A stretch of 64,000 nt of DNA. Origin: Endomychus coccineus. Taxonomy: Eukaryota; Arthropoda; Insecta; Coleoptera; Endomychidae. Position 1 is the first letter of the stretch; each line of letters starts with the position of its first letter. Made by a program: the position numbers and the translations under genes. The notes under the pieces are model-generated. The model was not told the DNA's origin and did no database searches. It worked only from the letters and a program-made list of their open reading frames with translations. Shown here in pieces: positions 1-11,200 of this stretch. The DNA lies in assembly GCA_958510875.1 (NCBI GenBank), contig OY294069.1:180155112-180219111 (forward strand). The letters run 5' to 3'.

Positions 1-1240
1 CGCGCTTCACAGTGTGTGGAATTTCCACCCACTTAAGCCACCTCCCGTTACGTCCCAATACCACGTGGGACCGCCATCAGGCATTACTTCGCAGAGGACA
101 AAATAGCTATAATGAGCCCTTCTACACCATGGGTTGGCTTCTTTTCTCGTCATCTGTATGTCTGAGCTGCTTCAATTCTGTGACTGCAAAGTCGGAGACC
201 GCACTCCTAGTAGTCTGTGACTCAAGCATCTCCGGGGACAACTGCTGCTGCAGATTGCCTTTTAGGATCGCGCGCGGTCCGTTGAAATGCGATTGTGGCG
301 ACCGCCTGGTTCCCTCTCTGCGTGACTTCTTCCAAGTACTTGGCAACGACAACCACATCAATAGCGAAGCCGACAGTCTTTATCCTGTGGGCATGGGCAA
401 CCTCAGCACCGCATCGTACATGATGTTCCACAATGAGGATCCAAGTACCGAGCCTTGTGGGACGTCTCATGTGATGTTGTAAGCTTTAAGCCTCTTGTCC
501 GAATTGTACAACAATGTCCGTTCGATAAATTAGCTCGCGATCATGCTTGTAATGTACTCCGGGACTTCCATCAATATCAGCGCATCCAGAATTTGATTCC
601 AGTTCGCTGAATGGAACGCATTCTCCACGTCCAGGGTGACTACGACGCAGTACTTCTTGGGACCACCTCCCAACGCTTCTCTTCGTTGGCTAGGATCATG
701 TAAATAGCGTCCACAGTTGACCTCTCCTTTCGGAATCCGTGCTGGTTTTCCGACAGGCCCCAAGCACCTTCACTGCATTCCTCTATCGGGTTGCTAATAA
801 TCCTCTCGAGCTCCTTCAAGAAGAGCCTGTTGATGCAAGTCGAAAGACTTGGCTTTCCATTTAGTTGGTGTTTGCAATTTCATTGTTCTCCGTCCACTCT
901 GTGCTCCAATTCTGAAGATGATGGCATGGTGATCACTGTAGTAGTAGCAGTCGCTGACATGCCTTGACGTGACTCGAGGACATATGCTCTCACGGCAAAA
1001 GTTACAGCTGTGTTGGAGCTATTGCTGTTTCGGGTAAGCGTTGGAGTTCCTCCGATGTTAAGGAGGACTACTTCTAGAGAGGTGGAGATTTCGAGGAACA
1101 TCTCACCTAAGCTGTTCGTATATGTTATACCCCATTCCGTGGTCTACGCGTTGAGGTCACCTGCGATGATGAATGGTCGCTGGTCTTTCGCATCCTCTGT
1201 CAAATCGTTCAGGAGGTCCCCGAATTCATTGATGATTTAT
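1..1240 (-). pseudogene. R1-like non-LTR retrotransposon relic (endonuclease then reverse transcriptase)
   Basis: Read on the minus strand, the stretch encodes the order endonuclease then reverse transcriptase of an R1-clade LINE ORF2. Near 906-940 it reads YSDHHAII, the end of an APE-type endonuclease. Near 700-750 it reads QHGFRKERSTVDAI, near 620-640 TLDVENAF, near 449-470 VPQGS and near 345-372 FAIDVVVVA, where the catalytic box has an isoleucine in place of the first aspartate. The pieces lie in different frames with stops between them, so the copy is dead. The element runs off the start of the window, so its 3' part is not visible. The family call is firm; the exact clade is inferred from the VENAF and GFRKERSTVDAI wording. 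Confidence 0.88.
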
Positions 1241-2329
1241 TTTTGAAACAATGTCATTCTTCTCTTCTAAATAAAAACTAAGAAACCAATTTTATTTCGA
1301 GATATTATTCGTCATAATAATTCAAAACCCGTGGAGTGTTATTGTGAGGTATACAATTTCAGATTGACATAATTAACTGAATGACAAACAATGAAACTAG
1401 TATCCTCCGCAACGAATCACTTTTAAGTTAACGAAAGTTTGCATTTCTTCGGAAGTAAGGTGAAAGTGGTTTATGCATATGCGCCCGATACTTTATCTTT
1501 TTTTATTAATTCTAAGTTCAGTGATTTCGATATGACGTAACTGCCACCGTAAATTATAAATTACATTTAATTACTAGCTATGATATAATATATAACGGAA
1601 TGTGGAGGATTTCTCTATGCGAACCTTTTTACGGTGGACAATTTTTCATATTAATCGTTTAATGGTACGTTAATATTCGAAAAAAATAAAACTACCTACA
1701 AACATATAAGTTGTCTCAACTGTATTTCACTGCTACAATTTTCAGTCTTCTACAAAAACAGAATCAGGATGTTTCTAATATAAATAAATAGCTGGAAGCT
1801 TTAACAATTGATGAATTGTAATGTAAATTCTTGAATGAGGGTGACGTTAAATATTTTCCAAATAAACTAGTATATAGTCTATTAAATAGACTATACAATT
1901 AAATTTTAATACATTTATGAACGCATCAGTGCCTCCTTTTCGTACAATAGTCTTTAGTTGCTGTACACTCTATATTGGTAAAACGGGTCGTACATGGTAA
2001 GCCGTTCAAAATCAGCGAAAGATTACTGATGCAATAGAATTCCTTCGTAAAGTGACAGGAACCATGGAATAAAACACTTCGGTATTCCTTTACACACATA
2101 ATTTTCGAACTAATATTTATTTATATAAAATTGTACATTTCAATAACCAATGCGTTCTATTTATTTCGTATCCCTTGGCTCGTGGTTCGGTAGAATCGAC
2201 TCCGGAGTTCGGCGATCTCCTCATTCTACCAGTATACTGGTTCATAGCTGCGTCACAGGCATTAGAGAGCAGTGACATATGAGGTGCAAGGACATGTGCC
2301 CAGAAAAGCCTGTTGGTTCTATATTCTCT
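1241..2329. other. AT-rich intergenic DNA, no gene seen
   Basis: No open frame with family character and no clear repeat structure. It separates two R1-like fragments and holds short A/T runs only. Confidence 0.5.
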
Positions 2330-2500
2330 TCCGTAATGACCATGAAAGTTTCACGGTCGAAGGACTTGGCCTTCCATTTGGCAAGGGCTTGCAAGTCCCC
2401 TTGTTCCCCGTGATGTCTATGTCTATGATGGGGTATTGCCGTTTCGGGTAAACGTTTGGAGCTGCTCCGATATTGAGACGAACTTTGTCCGTGTGTGTTT
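2330..2500 (-). pseudogene. Second, shorter R1-like endonuclease fragment
   Basis: The stretch repeats words found at 840-1065 in the same order and orientation: 'gaaggacttggccttccattt', a run ending in 'cttgttccccgtg', then 'gccgtttcgggtaaacg' and 'ctccgatattgag'. The intervening SDHHAI region is largely deleted. It is therefore a decayed relative of the R1-like element at the window start. Confidence 0.65.
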
Positions 2501-2529
2501 ATGTGTACGTGCGTGCGTAACCCACTGTC

Positions 2530-2830
2530 TATAGATCGCTTTCAAGTGGTGAAAAGTAGCTGTGAAGCAGTTTTGGCAATGGACCTCACATGATCATTGC
2601 ATGAAGAAAGTGCTGTTGATAGTGCTCCGAGCATAGAAGAAGACTTCATAGGAATAATTGTACCTGACATAATCATATTAGGGATTGCCCACTTCCAATA
2701 GATCGTTGAAATATATCAGAAATAAAGTTGGAGTGCAAACAGATCCCTGTGGAATACCACCGTTAATAGCCATTGTATCGAAGAAATCTCCGTCAACCAC
2801 CAAATGAAAAACCACTACTGACACTAGTCC
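2530..2830 (-). pseudogene. Jockey-like LINE reverse-transcriptase fragment
   Basis: The minus strand reads VVDGDFFDTMAINGGIPQGS followed by a PTLFLIYFNDLL segment, the region just before the catalytic FADD box. It is joined, by deletion of the middle of the domain, to a later segment (IPNMIMS...HVRSIAKTASQ). The same element family recurs at 3080-3300, 52830-53335, 55690-58420, 59985-60245 and 61055-61645. No intact frame remains. Confidence 0.75.
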
Positions 2831-3079
2831 AGTCACTAAGGGAAATAATAGACAAATTCATGAAAAAATATAGAAGTTGTTTTCTCTATGATTCTTTATA
2901 TTTGTTGGGGTGCTAAATTCAACTTCTCATTTTTCCACATCAATTTAACATAATATGGCAAAATTGAAGATTCAGCACCCTAAGCCATATTGAACGATAG
3001 AGAAAAAACCTTTTGTATTTATTCCCAGTCAAACAACCATTTCACAGGACTAAAGTACGGTTCTAATACAGATTACGTT

Positions 3080-3300
3080 GGTGGGGTAATACCGAGCATG
3101 ACATTGAGAACTCCTTATGAACATTTGTATCTGATATCGTCATATTAGGGATAGAAGGATCCGTCTTCCTGGAGAAAATACAAACTTGAGTTTTGATTAC
3201 ACTGAACTCTACTAGATTATCAGATAGAAGAGAAAGCGTTATGAAGTGTATCATCATCTTGTGGTTGAACACAGACCCCTGTGGAACACCAGCGTTGATA
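3080..3300 (-). pseudogene. Jockey-like LINE fragment
   Basis: Reads NAGVPQGSVF near 3270-3300 and then, after a deletion, the segment around IPNMTISDTN near 3110-3160. It belongs to the same family as 2530-2830 and is too short and broken to code for anything. Confidence 0.6.
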
Positions 3301-5207
3301 TGTATATAAAATCAGTTCTAGAATTAATGTCGCTGATCCATGAATCGTTTCTGAGCGCTGTGATTTACCAAGACTGGGAATATATTTTCAATGTCAATAA
3401 ATTGAATCCTGCATTCTTCAATTTTGTATACGATACTCTATGTAGGATTGAACATATTTAATTTTCTTCCTCTAGTTGCTCAAAAACCCAATAACACACA
3501 TACGCTGCAAGTTGTTATGCAACAAAGGCATTTGCCAATAGAGTTCAATTTATTATGCACAACTTGAATAGTGTTCAGTTACATAATGCACATAATATTA
3601 TAGGTACCTGACCTACAGAATAGGATCTCAGGGACACACGTCATTCCGTCACCACAACTATAATTATTAAGATGCCTTTCACAAGCAATCTATGCCACTT
3701 ATTGAATATTTGTACTTGTACTAGTTCCATTAGCTCTAACAACAAAAATTAGCAAATACACTTGACGGAAAACGTGGTTCTAAAATAAAGAAGAACTGAA
3801 TCTATCATTTCATAGATTTGGTTTCAAGTTATATCTAATATAATCTCAATTAGAATGTTGCCTACAAATGAAGTGGAAGTATTAATAATCCAACAATTGT
3901 TAATGAACACCTAATTGACGTATTATATTGACGAGTATATTAAGTGAATCGCCAATCTGAAGTTACTTTAATAGTTAAACGAATAACAATAAGATTAAAA
4001 TTCACACGTTTGGACAACAAACATTCTTGTAGAATCAAAATATTCAATTTCATCGACATAATTTTTTTGTGTATGAAATACTTTCATCTCACAAGGTAGA
4101 GATGCAAATTTCTGTTGCTTCAAAATAATCAAATAATAAAGAAACTAACTAAATTAAATGGAAATATTGCAAGGAAATTTGATTTTTATGTACGAGTGAA
4201 GCGTTTAAACTATTTCTAAATCTTCGTGTATTTGAGTAGGTGATAATGGACATTCACTTCGGTTTTCATAACATGAAGTATGTGGATCACCCCTTACATG
4301 GACAACAATAATTGCTGGGCATGTCGTATATTAAATTCAGTAATGACACAATTACGTAAGCATTTGACGGTTATTGAAAATTGTACAATATTGATCTGAA
4401 AATCTAATCACCACATTTTCTTATTTGGAATAAGTTGCTCTATCTTCTGATGTTTTTCCGATTTTTAATTGACGAAAATATTAGATAGGTAGGTATTCCC
4501 CTAACTCAACTCTGCTTAACCTCTGGCTTGTATTGTATTGGCTCGGTTCAAATAGTCTAATCAGCGTTGATTTCGGGAAATACCTACTTATCTGTTATTT
4601 TCGTAACCGGACATTACAGCACCATGCAATATCGTTTCATTTATTTTTTAGGACATATATGAGGAGATCCTGTTTAAACGGGGTTACCAGTCGTGAAAAG
4701 AGTCCTTAGTTGCACCTCATTAGTATAAATAGCATGTCTTCCTAATAGTTCTGTTTGAAATTTTCCTAACAATATGTAATTTCGACTAAGCTCATTGAAA
4801 CAATACTAAACCAAATCTAATACCCTTTAAAAGATGATTTTATTATGATTAATGAATCTCATGAGCCAAATTCGGGGTCTCTAGACACTATAACATGGTT
4901 AGTCATCATGTGATGTTAAAACTAATGTTAGAATCGAATTTCTCATCATGGAAAACGTTTTAGAACAATCGTTGAATCTTGTATCTGTATGTGATGTTTT
5001 CATAATTTTCTTTAGTATAAACCCTTCAAAACATGATTTTATTAAGATTAGAATGTTAGACTACTAGAGCACCAGATGGTAGCATTCATTTTCTTATTTC
5101 TTAATTGTAGTATTACCTATTTTTTCGTTGGAATTACCGCATTATTTTGCACGGGTGCAAAGGAATAAACTTCAAAATGCTATGAACGATGAAACTTTTT
5201 TTTTCAG
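3301..5207. other. Non-coding stretch upstream of the visible lipase exons
   Basis: No convincing exon was found here, although the lipase gene must have N-terminal exons on this side. Positions 4670-4820 match 53515-53670 (a decayed dispersed repeat), and 4840-5060 has a looser relative near 49860-50010. Confidence 0.5.
4670..4820. repeat. Dispersed repeat, copy 1 of 2
   Basis: Shares with 53515-53670 the words 'aaacggggtt', 'gagtccttagttgca', 'tttgaaattt' and 'cctaacaatatgtaattt' followed by 'aagctcattga', in the same order and orientation. No coding content. Family unknown. Confidence 0.65.
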
Positions 5208-8200
5208 TACGACTGCAACATGATGTTAGTAGATTGGGGACATGGTGCGAGAGGGCCACACTATACGACGGCAGCTTCCAACACTGAATTGATAGGGAGA
5301 CAAACAGGAATCCTTCTGTTGAATATAATCGAAAACGGCTTAAGTCCAAAAGATATTCATCTGATTGGTTTCTCACTTGGCGCTCACGTAGCTGGTAGTG
5401 CTTCTGAACTCTTGAAGACCAATGGTCATCTATTAGGGAGAATTACAGGTACATGAATAGGTAGTTCTGAATTCAATTTTGACAAAAGAACTTAAATTCC
5501 TTGATCATTGGCTCTGTGATTCCGGATGTTCGGTTTCTGATAAAATCAAAATTTCATCACCAGGCTTGGATGCTGCCAGTCCGCTATTCAGAACGAACCA
5601 CCTGAAAGAGAAGCATAAAAAATTGGATAGAGAAGACGCTCATTTCGTTGATGTCATCCATACAGATTCCAGTCCGGTAATGTTATCCTTTGTCCATATT
5701 TCCATCAAAATAATAATTATTTCCAGTTCGCTACTGACGGTTTCGGTTTATGGGAACCTATAGGACACGTAGATTTCTTCCCGAATGGAGGCCAGGAACA
5801 ACCGGGATGCACTGATACGAAAAGCTCCGTTGTAGTGACCAGTTTTGGTAAGATATTCCTTTCCATTGGAACGTATACGTATATCCGACATACAAGTCAT
5901 GACCGTTTTTATCGCTACAGCATACCATATAAGTAAAATTTTATTGAAATTCATTCCTTCTTATAATACTCTGTTCAGGTCCTCGAATATTATTAAGAAA
6001 ACATTCTATCTCTATCCAATACGAATGAACAACAATTATCACATTGATCTCTATAAAAATTGTTAGAATGGGAAAGTAGTGTTATCTTGTGCAGAGTGGC
6101 TGAACTAACCACAACTTTTCAGTTTAGAAAACTGATAGATTTCTTCTTTGCTCAACTTATTGCTATTAGAAATACAGATACCTTTATCAATATTTGAAAT
6201 AACACACAGTAATCTTTAGATATTTCATTTCCCATTAAAGTGACCAGTTGAGGTGAGATATTCCTTTATTCCTTTCCATTGGAAAGGTTATATACATCCG
6301 ACATAAGTCATAACCGTTCTTAACGCTACAGAATATCATATAGTGGACTTTTCTGATAAATTTTATTGAAATTCACCCCTAGCAGAGCATACATCATAGT
6401 GGCATAATCTCATAATACTCTGTTCAGGTCCTCGAATATTATTAAGAAAACATTCTATCCAATACGAATGAACAACAATTGTCACATTGATCTCTATAAA
6501 AATTGTTAGAATGGGAAAGTAGTGTCATCTTGTACAGAGTTGTTGAACTAACCGCGACTGTTCAGCTTAGAAAAGTAGTGAGCTGATAGATTTCTTCTTT
6601 GCTCAACTTATTGCTTTTACAAATACAGATACCTTTATCAATATTTAGAATAACGCACAGTAATCTTTAGATATTTCATTTCTCATTGAAGGGACCAGCT
6701 TAGGTGAGATATTCCTTTCCATTGGAAAGTTTTTAGCGCTACAGAATATCATATAGTGGACTTTTCCGATAAATTCTGATATAATAGGAAAGTAGTGTCC
6801 TCTTAAGCAGAGTGACTGAACTAAACGCCACTGTTCATTTTCGAAAAGTAGTGAGCTGATAGCTTTCTTCTTTGCTTCACTTATTGCTTTTTATAAATAC
6901 AGATACCTTTATCAATACTTAGATTAACTCCGTAATTTTTAGGTATTTCATTTCTCAGTATAGTGACCAGTTTAGGTGAGATATTCCTTTCCATTGGAAA
7001 GGTTACATATATCCCACATAAGTCATAACCGTTTTTAACGCTACAGAATATCATACAGTAGACTTTTCTGACAAATTTTATTGAAATTCACCCCTAGCAG
7101 AGCAAACATCATAGTGGCATAATCTCATAATACTATGTTCAGGTCCTCGAATATTATTAAGCAAGCAATTCTTGAAAGAATGGAAGCGACAATAGTGGCA
7201 AATGTGTCACTAGTTAGCGAGATTCTATCCAATATGAGTGAACAGCATTGTCACATTGATCTCCAGAGAATTATTTAGAATGTGAAAGTAGTACCATCTT
7301 GTGCAGAGTGGCTGAACTAAGCGGGACTTTAAGGTTTTCAGTTTCGAAAAGTAGTGAGTTAACAGATTTCTTTTTGCTCAACTTATTGCTATTAGAATAC
7401 AGATAACTTTATCAATATTTAGAATAACGTACAATAATCTTTAGATATTTTATTTCACCTTATTTGTTGAACTCTGGCTAAATACATATTATAAAAGATT
7501 TTATTTGTTACTCATTTGTTACTATTAATTTTAATAACGTAGCGGTTTAATTTGAAAAGTTTTACAAATTAGTGCGTTGCTTGATATCTACAAATGACAA
7601 CTACAAATTTATTATCTTCCTTTACATTTTCATAAAATATCATTACCTTGTTAGTAATGTGAAATACTATAATAATGATGTTTAGAAAAGTGTTGACGAG
7701 AATTTCAAATTGCTTTTCATCATGATATTGATTATATTACTAATTTAGGAAATCTTCTAATATATCCTCGGTAGTATAGTGGTGAGTATCCCCGCCTGTC
7801 ACGCGGGAGACCGGGGTTCGATTCCCCGCCGTGGAGAAACTTTTTGTTACATTCAACGATTTTTAAACTGGATTATGCTTATGTACTAATTTTAAAATTA
7901 TCATACTTTAAACAATACCCTATTTATTGAAACTGATTTTTTTGTACATTATACAAAACTCATTCGTTACTGAATTTGTAATTATTATCGCAGATAAGAG
8001 TTTAACGAGAGAGGTAGCATGCAGCCACATTAGAGCTTTCCACTTATTTATGGAGTCCCTGATGAACAAGGTCTCAGGAATTAACAATACGTGCGAATTT
8101 ATAACATATAGTTGTCCAGGTGGGTTACCGTCGTTCGAAAGGGGACACTGCTTTCCACATTTAGATAATCCAAAGAGCAAATTATATCTCGATCCAAGTT

Positions 8201-11200
8201 ACAGATCGGAAATAGGGAAATTAGGCGAAGATGCCAAAGGAGAAGGCGTTATGTACGTGGTTACGAAAAGTTCTCCATCATTCTGTGGTAAGTTTAAATA
8301 CTAAATACTCTTCAAATATTCATCCTCGAACAGGAAATAGTTTATCACGCGATATAAAGGATCTCATCACTGATCAAATCTAAAAGCAAATAGGTACATA
8401 TCCAGGTGACTTCAGTGAATAATATTATCATTTAACTTTTTTCCGTAATTTTATCAGTAACTCGTATTTTTAGGAACGCAACTGCAAGCATCTATTCAAA
8501 TATCCCAGAAGACTAAACCGACAAAAGGAATTCTTGAACTGCATGTGGATTATTTGAATTTTACGACCGACTTCCTCATTAAATGCGAGTAAGTATAATT
8601 AATGTTTAGAAATAGAGAGCCTAACTTTACATCTTTTGATTTAATTTTCATTCTACGGAATACAAAATACTAGAAGCAATTAAAATATATATAACCAGGT
8701 ATAATAACTTATGAACAATTCTAGTTTTAACACTGATTTCAACCAAATTACAACAAATCGTTCTACAACAACAACAAAAACAATTAACTATTATATTAAA
8801 CTTATATTCACATAGTTCTTTAACAATTTATAAACAACTGTGTTGCGGTCTAGAGACTAGGATACGTAACTCCCGCAAGTAGGTTCGGGTTCGAATCTAG
8901 AAACGGAATGTTAGTTTTTGTACATTTTCTTCAAATCATTTTTAATTTGAACATTATTTAGTTGTGTAAGATAATGAAATAAATCATTTATTTTGTTATC
9001 TTTACACAAATACAAAGAGTATTTTATAGAATGTGAAACAATTATATAAAAATCAGTGACCAAATGAAATGATTTGCCAAGACTAACTTTGCCACCACAC
9101 TATTTATCTATTCTACAAGCGGCAACACATTTGGCGATCGAATATAACATGCTTTCATACAGAATTATCATCAGCAAACGTTGATGCAATAGGTCTGTTG
9201 AATCCTTAATTGAATATGGATTGAAGACCATCTTGAATTAATATGATATCATTCGAAAATTATTATTTCAGAATTTTGGATTTCATAATGACAGGAACAG
9301 TGATGAATGGTTTAGGCGTAACTGAATTCAATACATTGACACCTGAAGTTGACAACATCACAGCCAGTTTGAGCTACATTGACGTGGAATATGGAGATGA
9401 CAACAACACAATATCGCCAATGTTATTTATAGACAGAATAGTAATAAGAGACATGTATGGAAATAGGTAAGAGTTCATTTTGAGGATTTTAACAGGTCAT
9501 ATTATACGATTGTTTGACAAAAATGGGGGAAAGAAGGATATATAAACCAGAGTCCCCGAAAGAGTATCACTTTCATTTCATTAAGTTGTGTTTGATCAGT
9601 CAACAGTCATATGAGCTAATGAACGAGGCGCTACACAGATTATTATTTATTATAGAACAACATAACATGATTATTTATATGAATATGGAGTTATCGACCA
9701 ATCGGGAGCCTTCTAGAATGCAAGAGAATGTTCAAGAAATTATACGTTCATCGGATATTAACACTTACTTTCCGTGTTAGTTAACGTAACTTCCATGTTT
9801 TATACTAAAATACTCGTATAAACATTACAACTTACAAATCTTTTGTGTTAATCAACGAAAATATCAAAATACAATAATTATAGTTGTTCTTCCTAAGTAC
9901 ATTAACCGTAGCCATATGTCTAATAATAATATCTAATAAATGAAAGAACAATTAATTTGTTTTTGTTCCACTTTTAATAATAACGTGAAAACGGTATTAT
10001 AATTTCAACACCGAAATGCCATTATCAAACTGACAAAATTAATAATTATTATTATAAGTTTATATCTCTTTGATAATAGCATTTTTGTGATGAAACTGTA
10101 GTAACGTTTTCATGTTATTATTAAAAGTAGTAAAAAACTATAAAAACATAGTAGTTATTCTTTCATGTAATCATAATGAGAAATTACCATGAAATAACTG
10201 CTTATAACATTCATTTTCTTCATTAGATATAATATGCGGAAGACTGTCAATTCAAAATATCTTTCAGAGTAGAGTAGAGTAGAGTAGTTTTATCATCATC
10301 TCTTGAAATACTATTGTATAATGAACAGTTGTTTTTGCTGATATATGTGGTTACAACAGAGCAAAATAATTAAAATTTAGGATAAAAAGCCAAATATCTG
10401 AATTTATTTAATTTCGTCGTCCTTCTTGTACAAAACTTTCTACCCTCTATTAGTCAGGTATTAAGACTTATTAATTATTCGAAAAAGTCAAAGTTTCAAC
10501 GTTCATGCATCGATAACAGATCAAAAAATCGTGATTAAAATATTCGTCAGCTAGAATAAATATTATACTACTTACAGTGGCATTTATTTATAGTTATATA
10601 ACCTCAATAACATCTTTATTCTGGAAGAAAAAGGTGAACAGAAGTTTTTTGTCATTGAAATTTCTACTTATTTCCTAAATAATATAAGACCACAGATGCG
10701 ATAATCCATAATGTTTGCATTTATACGTGCCTGTGCTCCACTATAAAGTAACAACATCTGATGAACAGATGCGAGTGATATTAGTTGCATATTCCAGACC
10801 AGTCTGGAACTCTAGTAAATTCTGGAAACTTCTATGGCTTATTGTATATATACCAAGTTGCCGCGCTTTACTAGTCAGTTTGAAATCTGCTTTCGCTTAG
10901 CCCGCATCGCATAGTCACATTGTACGAATATTGTATCACACCATTACTGCCTTGTAAAAGTGAAATAAAACAAAATGTCTCTATTGCCGCTACTTTTGGA
11001 AGAATACATCCGCCCCTCTCGTTTGCCGGACCAACATTTTGGAATGGTACTTCATCCGGACGATTTCTTCAGTCCGCTGAACATTTCAAGAGATGTTAGG
11101 AGTTTGATGAGGAGTCCTGGCCATTATTTGAGACCTTGGCGTTCTGCTATGTCCGAAGGAGACCTCGGCTCTACAGTTTGCGTGGATAAAGACAAATTCC

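Noticed and set aside
3301..5207. N-terminal lipase exons with signal peptide
   Set aside because: Searched by eye for the oxyanion-hole region and a signal peptide; no candidate with matching phase and splice sites was found.
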